A stretch of 64,000 nucleotides of DNA. Origin: Pisolithus tinctorius. Lineage: Eukaryota > Basidiomycota > Agaricomycetes > Boletales > Pisolithaceae. The notes below the pieces were generated by a model that saw only the letters and a list, made by a program, of their open reading frames with translations, searched no databases and was not told the DNA's origin. The position numbers and the translations under genes were made by a program. The DNA is taken from positions 496,001 to 560,000 of the forward strand of contig JANFAH010000043.1 in the NCBI GenBank assembly GCA_024663395.1, given 5' to 3'. The number at the start of each line of letters is the position of its first letter. The first letter of the stretch is position 1. This document shows, one piece after another, positions 23,907-36,847 of the stretch.

Positions 23907-25725
23907 ATGGCTCGTCCTGTCGTGCCTCTTCCCAGCATACGGGACATATTCCCAGGTGCGTCCTTCTAGAGCGATCGTCCGCATCGCCGAACAGGGGCAA
24001 ATCTATTTTCCATTAGAAATGTCCATCCCTTCTAATCCATTGCATCCACCTTCAAACCTCCGGGCATCTTCCGCCAACTCTTCCGTGCGTACCGTTTCTC
24101 TTATTTTGGCGCCTCTTTCAGGCCCTGATCTCTGCTTGGCATCTGCCCGCACAGGACCTTCTGGCTACTCATCCTATCTCTCCAACAAGTGGGCGACCCG
24201 CAAATTCACCAGACGCCCGCCATCCTAACGCCGCCATCTCGTTCCAACATCCCCAAGTACACTCTTCATCCCCATCCATCAGCCCGAATGAAGTTGCCGC
24301 CCGTCCATCGCAACTCCTCGAGCCACATTCACATCCGTCTCCGCGCCACATGAATCCACCCAAGTGTCCTCCGAGTTATTCATTCAACGTGCTGCGCGCA
24401 GATCCCGTTACGGCATCCCTAGAGCACGTTGCATCCAGCACCACACTTCGTCATCGCGGCGTAACAGGTAATTCTCCTACGGCACAGACAGGTGCAGGCG
24501 TCACCAATGGATCTGCACCTGCTTTCCGTGTGGCAATGGCACCCATGGATCAGCGTCCCTCCCATCGCCACAAGCTACCCATGCAACCTATCATAAGAAG
24601 CACAAGAAATCCACCCAGTCCAACCAGTCCCCGAGATCCAGACCTTCCCCTCCACATACGTCCTCACCACTCTTCCTCCGTGTTGTCCTTTTCTGTCTCA
24701 GACCCCCCTAGTTCCGCTTCCACGATCATGAGTCATGACGGGCGTAGATCATACCTTCGGTCTTCTGAAATTATGACAGCACCTCTCTCAGGAGAAGGCC
24801 GAGGGAAAAAACATCAATGTCCTCACTGTGGGAAGCGCTTCAATCGTCCCAGTAGCATGAAAATTCATGTCAATACCCACACGGGTGCCAAACGTACGTA
24901 TTTCCTGGACTTTTTTTCACACCTCTTGGGCTTTCCGCTGCTCTCTTATGGGGCCTACCCTGTTCACATCCAGCGATATATGACCCTCTACTTTTGGTTT
25001 TTATGATCATCTCCGAATCGCCAATCAGGGCTGATGGCACTTCGACAGCATATCGGTGTCCCTTTCCCGGCTGTGGCAGGGAATTTAACGTTAACTCGAA
25101 TATGCGTCGTCATTGGCGAAACCATTCGAGGAGTGGGGCGGGAGGCTTAACCGATGGCGGTGATATACCATTTGATGCTTATTCCCATACCACGGTATAC
25201 CAGGCAGGTCAGCCTCGGACACTACAGGGTGGGTCGGGTACACATCCTTCTTTGATGTCTCCGCCAGCAACGAACTCGAGCTTGAGTGAGTCAGAGGAAG
25301 ACGATGAAGAAAGCTACTCGGATGAGGAGGGCTCACCGCCTGTCACTGATGGTGATGGTGATGTTGTTATGAGTGGACACAGTCGCAGGCGTCATAGTAT
25401 TGCTGGAGAGGCTCGCTTTGCTGTGCCTGGCATTCCAAACTGGGAACGACCGGTCTCCTCGGAGGTGACTCCTATATCCACTAGGGCCGCACATGGTCCC
25501 TCGTCCCACCCTTCCGCCGCACACGCCAAATCCCCCCCTCATTCTTCGGCACATGTCCTCCATGAAAGTCCTGGCTCGCAGTCAGAATTCATTTACAAGC
25601 CATCATTGCCAGCGTATGCGTTGTCGTGTACAGACACGCGGGTATCTACCGTCTTGAGGCCTGCCTTCACGCAGAGTGTTGGCCGTTGGGCCATCCCAAC
25701 AGACACGCGCGTGCGTGGAGGATGA
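23907..25725 (+). CDS. C2H2 zinc-finger transcription factor with two fingers
   Basis: Exons 23907-23955, 24017-24084, 24155-24893 and 25049-25725 join in frame to about 510 codons. The N-terminus LPSIRDIFPEM resembles many fungal C2H2 regulators. A long Ser/Pro/His-rich segment follows, then two adjacent fingers. The first (CPHCGKRFNRPSSMKIHVNTH) is cut off from the second (CPFPGCGREFNVNSNMRRHWRNH, C-x4-C form) by a 155-nt intron in the TGAKP linker. Splicing restores the canonical TGEKP-like linker. After the fingers come an acidic stretch (SESEEDDEESYSDEE) and a low-complexity tail. DNA binding in the nucleus is expected; the target is unknown. The extreme C-terminus may hold another short intron near 25650. 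Exon 3 could instead start at 24122. Confidence 0.85.
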
Positions 25726-27457
25726 TCATCTTAACCGACAGCAGCGCAGTCATTACGCCGTCAATGACGCGTTGACCCCACAAATGACACAGCGGATTCT
25801 CCATCATCTTTTCCCTTCTGGCTAAGGACATCATCCATTCTCTTCACGAACACAACGCATGTTCCCATGACTAGAATTGTATGTCTGCTACTCCCATATC
25901 TTGTTTCGCGTCCACAGGCTACGCCCATGTACTACTGTATACGTACTCATTTAAATTACTTAATCTAAACACTATGTAGTTCTACATACACACCATGCAT
26001 ACATACCTATATCTATATCCATTGATCGAGTGTGCGTGCACAGGTATACTTTTCATTTATTCATTAGCTTGTGTATGCGATCCGCAATGCTGTCAGCAGG
26101 CGACAATCCTGCACAGCTCTTGTGACGCATGCATGCAACCGTCCCCGACGCAATGTTGAAACCACGTACCACATACCAGGTGATGGTGGCCAGCGACAGC
26201 CCCGTGTTGGCGGTGGTTTGATGGGTAGTATGGGTGCTTTTTCAATAAGTGACTATGAATCGTTCGCAGTCCCCGTCATTAGATGTCAGACAGCCAAGCT
26301 GGTGGATATGGAAAGTGCTTCATTGCAAGTGCCTCTTCCCAAGGGGGATATCCGTGTTTTCGACCTGCCGCGGAGTCGCCGTGTTCAAATCAGATGGACA
26401 AAGACCCATCAACCTACGTAGTATCGTATCCACAAAGCCCTCCGGCACTAAAGCCTACCACCATGCTACAAGCGCAAAGAGGACAGCTGCCGCTTGTCGT
26501 TATTATTGACCGTCAGAGAGCTCTCCTTGGGCGTGGTGCTAGTCTCCGACTCTCCGTGGATCAAACGCCTCGTGTTGAAGCAGATCGAAGCGTGGTCGGC
26601 TGCCTGCAGGGAAGAAGCCTTCTTCGTATTCCCGGAAAATTGGAACCAGCCTGATCAGCTGCAGCAGGAGTAAGGATGCTTGGAACGACTCCTTGAGGCC
26701 GGTAAGCCATGACGCCACGGCAGCGCCACCGGTAGGATTCCCGCACTTGGCGACAGGGGAGCAAGTGCCAAGGTCTGCTCCTTTCCCCGTGTTCGGTCGG
26801 CGACTCTTGGCGTGATGTGAATTTCTCATGGGCTGCAGTGAGACGTACATGAGCTTCAGAAGCTGTGGAGAACCAGGGTCTCCCGAGGATCATGCCAATG
26901 GTGTTGACATATGTAGAAGGGTCTGTGTTCATAGCGGCACGCCGACCGCCATCTACGATCAAATCCTCAGCCCTCCAGTATCACGGCGCTGCGAGATGGG
27001 TGGATCTTGCATCAATTTTGAGTACTTGGCAGGGTCGGTATGTATGCCCAACCGGATGGAGGTTGCCATTCCACGTATGTACATACTCCTATATTCGCAC
27101 CGACATGCACGTCCCGCAAAGTCAGCTTCGCACGCAACGGATTCCAGTATGTAAGTATGTACAAATTATAATAGTACACTGTTACATTCGGCGCTGGGCG
27201 GTAGGCTTTGTCGAAATCCGCGGACTCCTGAGTACGGTGTGTGATAGCATCGATAACGGACGAAGCTTGTGATGGTGGGTGAATCCAGGTCACTAAAAAT
27301 CCCAGGACATATCCACAGATAAGAGTCCATCCCATTCATCCCATCGCACCAAGGAACATCCATGCACAAGCGGTCATACCAACGAGATCTGCCCGCGCAC
27401 CTGCGCACCGTGTACCCATTCATTCATCCAAAACGTAAACACCCCATGAAGCAGCGA
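25726..27457. other. Intergenic interval with no recognised gene
   Basis: About 1.7 kb between the C2H2 gene and the BCAS3-like gene. It begins with an AT-rich stretch of TATA/CATACATA steps (25920-26060), probably 3' UTR. Open stretches of 100-135 codons occur on both strands around 26280-27330 but none shows a family signature. Confidence 0.4.
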
Positions 27458-30400
27458 CTACCACTGGGCTGTCCGGACTACTGGTGTCTGATCCTCGTCC
27501 ATGAATCCAAGGACATCATCGAACTGCTCTGCCTCATCGACGGCGCGTTTGTCTTCTTCTGCCCAATCCCAACCCCTCCCATCACCATCACTTCCGAACC
27601 CACCCTCATCCAAATCGCCATCCACAGCCCTACCTATACCACCATCATGCGTTGACGGAGTAGGAAGGGATACCCCAGTAAAACCCGATATGACTGATCC
27701 TTCGGATGCACCCTCGAGATCCACTCCAAGATGCCTTCTCCCATCATGTTCTTTCGGAGAGCGGACCCGATGCATCTCCCGACGTAACCGGTCTAAGCCT
27801 TCGCCAACACCCTCCTTGAGCGACTTGATCGGTAATGCTGTTGCACCAAAGGATCGCAGACGACCTGCCGTGCCGTTCGGAAACATTGGGATACTCGGTA
27901 CGCCAGATGGCCCATCAAGTCCTGACGCAATTGCGTTGGCGAGAGGCTCGTCAAATGAAGACGCAGCACGATGGTCCAATCCACCATGCGTACCCGCGAC
28001 GAACAGTTCATTGGCACCTCTGATAGTACCTTTACCCATGTTCGAAGCTGTGTCACCCCCGACGTAATTCGGTTCCACCTCGCGACGTACAACTACTTTG
28101 TCCCCTTTAACACCGAAGTGGAGTCGTCGGATGAGCGCATGATAATCCTCCCCAAGTGTATAGAACAAGAATTGATGCGAGAGATACACTGAACGAGGAA
28201 CGAACTCCGAGTGCCGGGAAAACGTGGATAGCTCTGCATGAGCAAGAGAACTACAGCAGAAACCCATCGAACATCAGCGATTCTCTCAATCTAAGAAAAG
28301 GAACACGATCTCACTCGGAGACTTCAACCCTCTTCCGCTCACTCATCTCACTCGTCAATTGCTTCACCTCACCCCAATCCTGACGTCTCCTCAATTGCCA
28401 AGTTGCAACTGTACGCTCCTTACCCGTGAGTTCCATAGAGGCATCAAGGAGCTGCTGCGTCAGCCCTGACGTCTTTCTTCCCTCTTTGGAAGACTGGGTT
28501 GGGGGGGAATTACCTAGCCAACCAGCAGAGCCTGTTCCAGGAAACGAAATGCTCGTGGTAAAATTCGTGATTGGACTCGAGATGCCCGGCTCTTTCGGTC
28601 GCTCTTCCATAGTGATACGTCTCAGCGACAGAATGCCGGAAGGTGGATCGAACACTAGGATATCCTTATAATTGCGAGACCGCAATGCAGAGGGAAGATG
28701 TCCTAAATCAGAACGTGCCGAGGAGGTACTCGGCGAAGATGCTACTGCTAAGGGAGGTGGAGGAGGAAGTAAATTTCCAGGCAAATGGATGTCTCCGGGG
28801 AGGAATATGAAAGAAAGGGACCCGTGTGGGATCGATCCAAGCGCAGGGTTTGGTCTTGGAAATCGCAAACGCGCAATTGGGAGTAACTCTGTCGACAACG
28901 GCTGCTGTGCCGAAAAAAATGAACATGAATTCAGCTCGCGACACACCAAATGCACACCAGTAACAAGACTGCGACAGGGGGGTTTACAACTTACGGGTTT
29001 ATCCACATTCCAAATCCTTGCGTCGACATGGCTCCTGTGATCAGGCCGCCCTCCATATGGGTTAATCGGAAAAACGTGCACGGTGCGTTTCCCACTCCCG
29101 ACTGCGACCCATCTTCCGTCCGGAGATATGTCGATCCCTTCAATGATGCCCGGTGTATGACCACGACGGAGGTTGTATATGTGCCATGGCGCGCCGTCTC
29201 CAGCTGTCCAGGATGATAGATCAGTGGGACATCCTCCACCACCTGTGTCTTCTTGTGTTCTCGTTCCCGTCGCATCCGCGGCGGCTCTATTACTATCACA
29301 CCTCCCCAACTTCGGCACTGGCCTCAACTGAAACATTCTTATGACTTGCCCATCCATTGGAGTTACCGCCACCGAATTCCCATCTCGGGTAAATGCCAAA
29401 TGTCTTATCCCCTGTCGTTTCGCAACGACGAACTCAGCGACGGTATCCGGCGGTGCGGATTGGGTACGGTTGAGGAGCGGAGAGAGGTCAAGGACTTTGA
29501 TGTGGGATGGTTGATCACGTTTGGGTGTCCACCATTTGTCGGCGCTTTGGCCGTGAGATGGGGTGGAATCTTGAGAGAAACCTTCTTCTACACGATGGGG
29601 ACCTTCATGGGCCTGGCCCGGATGTTCGTGCCCTCCGGCGGGAGCGCTACGGGAAAAGAACAAATTACTAACCCCGCCCGCGACAGACGAAGGGAGAAGA
29701 GGTTGGTCCGGTCTAGTCTCGCCCGCGGCACCGCGAGACCCAACTCGAGACCTCGCATACTCAGTTGCAGCACTCAATGCCATACCGCCAAGGGACTTCA
29801 TTCCACTTAACACCGTGCCTCCCACTTTAAAAGCCGTATTTCCGAAATCCGCCTGCGAAATTTGCGATATTCCGAATGGTAATGTCGACGAGGAAGATGG
29901 GAATGAAGAGGAGCGATCGTGAGTACGTGGATGAGATGGTGTACCGTGTCCGTGTCTATGAGGTGCGTCTGGCCGAGGAGGCTGAGAGGCGAACGCGAGA
30001 AGACGATGGGAGAGAGCATAAACTGGGACAGGATCGCTCGCTTCCGCTTCTTCCTCTCTTGTCTCCGTCCTTATAGGCTCGTCTGTTTGCCGGTGATGAC
30101 TAGGAGGGTCTATGTTTGATAATGATACAGTTCGTAATTGGTTGTTGGTATTCTGTTGGTTTTGTACTGCAACTGACGTCGTCGACTTCAAGCGATTATA
30201 AACCAAGGAAGAAGAAGGAATAGTATGTAAAATGGTGTATGACGCTGAAGATAGAACATGTAAATTGATTGGATTTGTTGTGCTCTGGAACAAGAATGTT
30301 GTACGTCGGCGCGTCAGCGAGTGGGAGAGGAAAGCAGCAGAGGGCTTACGATGACAGTGAAATGAGTTCCAGAATCGAAGGATGATACATTGCGAAAGGG

Positions 30401-31689
30401 AAGGCGCTTCACAATTTGGTGGGATCGTAACGAATAAATAACCATAAAGGATTCCGCTTTAACGTGGCATCTATCCACCACCACCACCCCGTCAGATAAC
30501 GAAATGCACGGCGGTCCATAGGAGAAAGACGAACGCACATGACGCCAATGAGAGGACGCAGGCCTTTGAAATGGACGTCGTCAATCCTAGGAGGAGAGGC
30601 CAGTACGCCAGCGAATGAGATGCGTCCCCAGGACGAATCTGTCAAGTTCAGTATTTCCGAGACGGATCCTAGATCTGTACAGTCCCATATCTGACATCCG
30701 CAGCGATACCCGAGGAACAGGATGCATCTAGACCAAAGTTAGCGAGGAAAAATAATAAGTTGGGGCGGTCTTGCCGAGGGGTGCCTTCTTGTATCAACGT
30801 ATCCCAACGAGACCATAGTACGGGGTCGCCTTCGCCGACAGTAGGGTACGCTGTGGAAGGTGATGTCGGTTTGGAAAGTGCTACGATATCCTCATCCTCC
30901 TCGGATCCGAATAATGTGTCAGATTCGATGAAGTCGCCACTATAGATCCTTGTCAACCCAGAAGGATGCTGTACCCCGGAAGTGCCACTAGGGCATCGTC
31001 TATGAGGGTGGATTTGAATGTGGCGTTCTCCAGACGGAGCGGTGGAGAATCCAGGGAGAACGTCAAAGCTACCGAACGAAACGGGCCTCGAGACGCGAGG
31101 TGGGGAAGGGGCGGCAGTGGGGATAGAGATGGAAGATGGGACGTAGTTGCGGACCGCGCGGGAGAAGGATTCTAACATCGTAGGTTCACTGGGGTGGAGA
31201 ACGTTAGCAGGAACGAAGGCGAGACTAGATGGAGGTCGTGCACGTGAAGCGGACTGGTGTACGCTACGGTGTTGCAGCGCACCAGTTGCAAGGATGAGGG
31301 GAATGGACCAAACAAAGGACCACTTGGCGAGCACGTTGCGCCCGCGTTGCACACAGGATGTGATCGACTCACCGAGCAAGGACAGGAGACCTCGTATGAC
31401 CCTGAGCCGAAGCTCCCGGTTGGGAAGATGATGGGAGAACAACTACGAGTGGCGCAGGTGAAAGTGAGTCACCCTCATGTTTGACGAGGTGCTCATCGTC
31501 GTCTAGCACTTTGGCTGCCTCACCAGGAGGGAGGGGCTGATCAGAGTGAGGATGGCTTTCTAGATGAAGATCCGAAGCAGACAAGGGAGAATTATCGAGT
31601 TGTATGAGAGGAGGGGTAGGTGTATAGGCAATATGGTCGTGGTCTGGCATGGACTGACGTTGTACATGGCGGTTCCTCCTTGATGGCAT
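27458..31689 (-). CDS. BCAS3: BCAS3-like WD40 repeat protein
   Basis: At least six exons: 31689-31373, 31188 to about 30720, about 30720-30350, 30284-28995, 28904-28315 and 28250-27458. Supporting joins include RFVNYVPSS-type start motifs after exon 1, LFLGYRCGCQIWDCTDLGSVSEIL, VIYSLRSHQIVKRL, and the conserved WHIYNLRRGHTPGIIEGIDI followed by SPDGRWVAVGSGKRTVHVF. The C-terminal part keeps FVPRSVYLSHQFLFYT. BCAS3 proteins are beta-propellers linked to phagophore membranes and the cytoskeleton in animals; the fungal role is inferred. The 90-nt intron 28994-28905 has no stop in frame. Near 30540 the homology moves by one frame without an obvious intron (RPLIGVM, then SSFSYGPP), so a frameshift or assembly indel is possible. 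Confidence 0.85.
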
Positions 31690-33910
31690 CAAAGACAGTC
31701 GATAAGGATAAGTTCAGTCGCACAGAAATAAGAAAGAAAAGCCCTGAGAGTGAGACCTTGTAAATAAATACAAGTCTACCCAAAATGATGCGAGTCAGTG
31801 GCTGCAGACAGAACAGGAGACCAGCAGCGTCATTCAACCACTCCGAGTTGGCGAGCGAGTCATACTACGATAACGCACGGTGCCGTATTAGGTCGTTCTG
31901 GGGTTAGGGTTAACACCCATCAGCGTGAAGGCTGCCTTCCATTGCGAAACTCATTGCCATTGATAATCGATATTCTGCCGGTCAATCAGCTCAGCTTCCA
32001 TTCGTTCGTGGGAGTACTTGACTCGTAGTTCAGTGATCATCAGAATGATAGCTTTGCCTCAGCAGTATGGCTGGCACCAGACCAGTACTCGAGCGCCGTC
32101 ACTCACATCGCCAAGCCTTACACAGCAAGATACTACCAACATGGTATCTTTGCTCAGACAGTGAGCCCGATCCATGGATATGGATACCTACGCTCATAGC
32201 TGCTGCGTCTGACCACAGCAGGTGACCACAGCTTGTCGCATGCTGGAGCATCAAAGTGGGAGCTCACTACTGTATGTGAGACCGGACCATGTACTGGTCT
32301 ACTCAGCGAGCTGAGACAGGACCTCAAGACCTCACTGGTTCATTGACGGGAGGCTAGGTGATGGAACATTCCAATTGCGCCAGTCAGAATCATGTCCGCA
32401 CCTCGTCACCCGAGATATGCTACCTGCACACGCAAACACAAAGTAAGGGGCAGCCATTGTCGGGATGTTTGGAGCAAGTGTGGTAGCCACTCGGACCTGT
32501 ACCTTTACTGTAACAGATGACTACTTACTGTAACAGTACCTGTTCCTGTGTCGATTCTTTATGGAACCCCTGAGCACTCCAACCCGTTCGGCATTCCGGT
32601 TGTGCATACCGGCCTCATTTTTCAATTTTTTAACCCACTTACAACACATCCAGTCACACCCTGAGATTCTGGCTTGGTCCTTGGACTAATAAAAGCAAGC
32701 ATGAGTTGTTGAGAACATGTAGCAGTGCCTCTGTGACAAACACACATACTGGCCGTGAAGTTTTGGAGCTTGAGCTTGAAATGCCGCAGCTGGGCCTGTG
32801 ACATGTTGGTGTGTACAGCCAATAATGATGAGAAGGCGTGCGTTCAACCCTAAACCTAACCTATTACTGGTATCATGCGGACTACTTTCTACGCCATGCT
32901 TTATACCAGGTGTCTAAAATAATACGACATGAGTGCTACTATACGCATAAGTCCGTGCTTGCAGGATGTACACCATAGTACTGTGAGTTGGCATGGTTCA
33001 TATCTGTGAGGGTTCCACATGTACGCACGGATCGTAGAATAGTCCGAGTCGCGCTCCTCAAAATTCACCGACGGCCCGACGGGCCTTCTCACGTGTGAAA
33101 TACGATGTCGAATCTTCATGCTTCCTGCCAGAATTTGTGCCAGCGAGATCAAGATAGAGGGCAATTAAATAAATATTTTAGCTCCGCGGAACCAAACGGC
33201 GACCCGAGGATGCACTCGCCCGCCAGGGACCGATCAACGTCCTATAGCCCTCTTCGCATCGAACTGATGCAGAAATATAACGACTCGATACATACGCTGT
33301 GACCCTCCCGTGGAGTGCTGAGCTGATATGCTGTGGCTATCAAGTGGTCGATTTGGACTCCATTTAAAATTGGATGAGGACAGCTAATTCACTTATTGCG
33401 ATACCTTTGACGTATCACCGGAGTGGAATGAGGTCCGGCAGCCCTGGGAATGACATCGGCGCTCGTTTGTTCCCTTGACGAACTTGTGTCTTTAGGTGCC
33501 TTCATGGATCCGTGTTCGTTCACGTCTTCACTGGGTAGAGATTTATCTGGTCTAACATTAATATATATCGGGACAAAGACCCGATACAATGTAGAGACAC
33601 AAGGACTCTGCTAGTCAGGTTGCCGTGCGTGTTTCAGTCGCTGGTGGGTTCGCGACGGGCAGTATTTGAGCTGTGCAAGTACATATACATGGTATGTGCA
33701 GGGCAAGACAAAGATCATCGATCACCCTGTCATTTTATCATTATTGCTGTGTTCCTACCTGTACGTTATTTTGATCAGACTTATGACGCTTTGTCATACG
33801 CGGGCCAAGAGGAATCTGAGGAATCCCGTGAACATATTTTTATCTTAACTGGATACCAATGATCCACTTCAGTTTCAGGTACGGAAGACACTGGATATCC
33901 TTGCGCTCAT
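31690..33910. other. Gene-poor interval with telomere-like motifs
   Basis: No protein-coding gene is recognised in 2.2 kb. GGGGTTAGGGTTAACACCC lies at about 31902-31920 and CCCTAAACCTAACC at about 32850-32863 in the opposite sense; both resemble TTAGGG telomere units. Two nearby copies of TTACTGTAACAG occur at about 32505-32540. Confidence 0.4.
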
Positions 33911-33913
33911 CAG

Positions 33914-33924
33914 GCGGATATAAA
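33914..33924 (+). promoter_or_regulatory. TATA box of the heme-thiolate peroxidase gene
   Basis: GGATATAAAGC lies about 80 bp upstream of ATG 33999, at the usual distance for a fungal TATA box allowing for a short leader. Confidence 0.55.
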
Positions 33925-33998
33925 GCGTTCTCTCGAAACACGAACGCATCTCACATCCCCCCTTACATCCCACTCACTATTACCCCGTCATTGATACT

Positions 33999-34907
33999 AT
34001 GTCTCATCACTGCCAGGGTTCGATTAGCAGCTCGAATACCGTCACGGCTCACCACGAGCACTCGGGCCGGTTTTGTCCAGTCGTAGGGGACACCCATGCT
34101 TACTGCCCCCATCATAAGGGGGATGCAAGGTCCCCCTGTCCGGCGTTAAACGCCCTCGCGAATCACGGGTATCTGTGAGTACCGTATCTGTATATCTATA
34201 TCTCGTCACGGGTGGAAGGACGTACTGACGTTGTCGATAGGCCGCGCGATGGTAAAAATATCACCATCTTCGGCCTTATACGCGCTCTTAGAGAAGGTTA
34301 CGGCCTCTCAACCGCCCTCGCTGCAATACTCTCCATCAGCGCCGTGTTGATGCTGGGCCAATTCCGTCAAATTTCGCTCGCAGACCTGGCACGACATAAC
34401 TTGATTGAACACAATGCGTCTTTGTTCCATCGGAACGCGCGTGACGGGGCAGAATATGCACCGCGGTGTCCAGATTGCAGTCTATTGAAGGCAGTGGTGC
34501 GTCAGGGGGGACATTACAAACCCGGTCGAATCACACTGGAGGATGTCGCGAACATTCGGGCTAAAAGGGAGATGCATGATACTCTAGATTTCACCCATGC
34601 CGAAATCGCACGTGGAGAGATGGCGATCGCAATCGGGGTGTTGGGGGGTCCAAACGCGGACAAGGAAGGGTTGGATTTTGAGGTGTTGAAAACATGGGTG
34701 AAGTATGAACGTCTGCCAGATGGATGGAAACCAGACCATACCCAGGGCTTGTATCACGCTTACAAGATGGCCACGGTCATCAGGAACAGGATGAATGACA
34801 TCAAGAGTGGGAAGCTGGTGAACGTCTTAGAAGAGGAGGACGCAACAGCAGCAGCGTTCGTGATGTCGGCAGCACACGAACCCCAGGTTGCACCGAGTTC
34901 CGAGTGA
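33999..34907 (+). CDS. Heme-thiolate peroxidase (chloroperoxidase-like)
   Basis: Two exons, 33999-34174 and 34241-34907, separated by a 66-nt intron, give 280 codons. The PCP motif (residues 46-48) supplies the cysteine ligand of the heme. ALNALANHGYLPRDGKNIT follows, as in chloroperoxidase and unspecific peroxygenase families (Peroxidase_2), and a helix after it matches the family. The second family motif reads EHNAS (115-119), with Asn where many relatives have Asp (EHDAS), while the catalytic Glu and His neighbourhood remains. No signal peptide is visible at the N-terminus, so the enzyme may be intracellular, unlike most well-known secreted members. Such enzymes use peroxide for oxygenation or halogenation; the substrate is unknown. 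Confidence 0.93.
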
Positions 34908-35087
34908 TAGGATATTTATTTAATTCGCTCTCGCATCTATCGTTATAACTTGATATGTATTCTGCTACCCTATTACGTATGTTAGTTACAATCTGTTTTT
35001 GATTATTAGCAACCAAAGTGACGAACCAGGGTGATGACTAAGCACATAACCCCCTAGCTGCCTATCTACACCGCGCAGATAGCAGTG

Positions 35088-36368
35088 ATGGTGTCGATGT
35101 CTGCTTCACTCAACGGCGTTCAGCCGACGCTCTCCGCTCTCCTAATCGACATTTCCGGCACGTTGCTCATTGGATCGACGCCGACGCCCGGCGCCGCCCG
35201 TGCGCTTGCCCGTCTCCGTGCCGCACGCGTCCCCTTCCGATTCTGCAGCAACACAAGCAAGGAGTCCACGCAGGAGATATGTCGGCGCTTGGCGGAATCA
35301 TCGATGCCCGTCCTCCTAGGTGAGGTATGGACAAGCATCGGCGCTCTCAAGGGGGTTTTGAGGGACACCGGCGTGCGGAGGCCAGCATACCTGTCTGCCA
35401 ATGACGGACCATTAGAGTATTGACAAATGTATCGTGACAGGCCTTACACGCTACTCTCGCAATCCGCACGCGCAGAATGTCTGGGTATCGATTCCGGAAC
35501 GACAAACCATCATTCACAAGATGACACTACAGAGCCATACGACGCTGTCGTCGTTGGGCTGGCACCCTCAGTGTTCGACTATGAGCATCTCAACACTGCA
35601 TTTCGCATTCTCGTCAGAGAGCATCAAAATTACAAACGGCTTCTCGAGCCGTCGCCGTCGCCGTCGCCGTCTATGTCTAAACCGCCACTCATCGCACTAC
35701 ACAAAGCACGTTACATTCAGGCCTCCGATCGCGCACTGTCTCTTGGGCCAGGTCCATTCGTGGCCGCTCTCGAAGAAGCCTCAGGCACCCGCGCACTAGT
35801 CGTAGGTAAACCGACAAAATTGTTTTTCGAGACTGTCATCAAAAGTTTTCGTGATGGCACGGCCGCGCTCCCGGCCGTAGAGATGACCAAGGACGCTGCA
35901 ATGACTGACGGTGGAGAGGGAGGTAACATTGCTGATGGTGGTGGTGGGAGGATCGCTGTGATTGGGGACGATGTTTCTGCGGACTTAGGCGAGGGTGCCA
36001 TCGAGCTTGGGTTGTGGAGGGTCCTAGGTGAGTGCTCCGTCCACCCATCATTCATATCGCCCTTCATTTGCCTATTCATCCCTTCCATTCTTTCCACGCG
36101 TGCTCGTGTGTGCCAAATAATGTCCACATACTCCACTTGTTTTGCCTGCATGCCTGTCGGCTTTCATTGTACAGTCAAGACAGGAAAGTATCGTGCAGGC
36201 GATGAATCACGCGAGGGGGCATATCCCCCAGATGAAGTATGCGAGTCCTTCGCAGACTTTGTCGATCGGTTCCTTGATCAGGATCGCTTTCTCCAATCCA
36301 CGTTTTTCAACTGCTCCAGGGACGAGACTGAGGTTGGGGCTGTCGGCCGAGGGAGTCCTTTGGGGTAG
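35088..36368 (+). CDS. HAD-superfamily phosphatase (HDHD2/LHPP-like)
   Basis: Exons 35088-35392, 35441-36027 and 36175-36368 join to about 361 codons. Motif I is LLIDISGTLL, a DxSGT form typical of HDHD2 and LHPP instead of the usual DxDGT. Motif II lies in RFCSNTSKES. Further on are YDAVVVGLAP, LIALHKARYIQ, GPGPFVAALEEASG, VVGKPTKLFF and the Mg-binding motif IAVIGDDVSADLG, then WRVLVKTGKYRAGDE restored by the last intron. All HAD motifs are present. A PSPSPSPS microsatellite tract (35652-35672) sits in the cap region. The first intron is short (48 nt) and has a weak donor. Substrate is unknown; the family removes phosphate from small molecules or phosphohistidine. Confidence 0.9.
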
Positions 36369-36847
36369 TGGCTAGGACGGAAATAGAGATACACGTTGAG
36401 AGTCTGTATTTGCGAATATTGGCGCCTTTCAATTAGTCTCGATGGACCCACTTTGCAAGCTTATCGGGGAACATGACTTGTTTGTCGTCGACAAATTGGA
36501 CAGTTCATTTGACACGAGATTGACACGTTCCGTCCGGTTATATTCGGAGCTTCTGGGCGTGGAGATGCAGTGGAGTAACGTGCTAAACAATTTTTCTGCA
36601 CAGCAATAGGAACAAGGCGTTTCCCGATCGAATAGGTACGAGGCTCTGCTCCCCCGAGCAAGGGAATTTGAAGAGTATACATAGGTATTCAAACACGGCC
36701 TATCCCATCACCACCCGCATGGCAAGCGTACCGCATCGATGATCCATCCATATTTTCTGGCCCCCAGTACCAGTCTTTTTTTGGCGCAGGACGAATATGA
36801 ATGAAGAACGAATCCCTGGCACCAGGTGGAAGCGAAGAAGAAAATAG

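Noticed and set aside
26561..26962. A 133-codon open stretch on the minus strand
   Set aside because: It overlaps other random frames of similar length on both strands and shows no family motif.
35652..35672. A CGTCGC microsatellite as evidence for a special repeat element
   Set aside because: It is a short coding tract (PSPS) in the HAD gene, common in such linkers.
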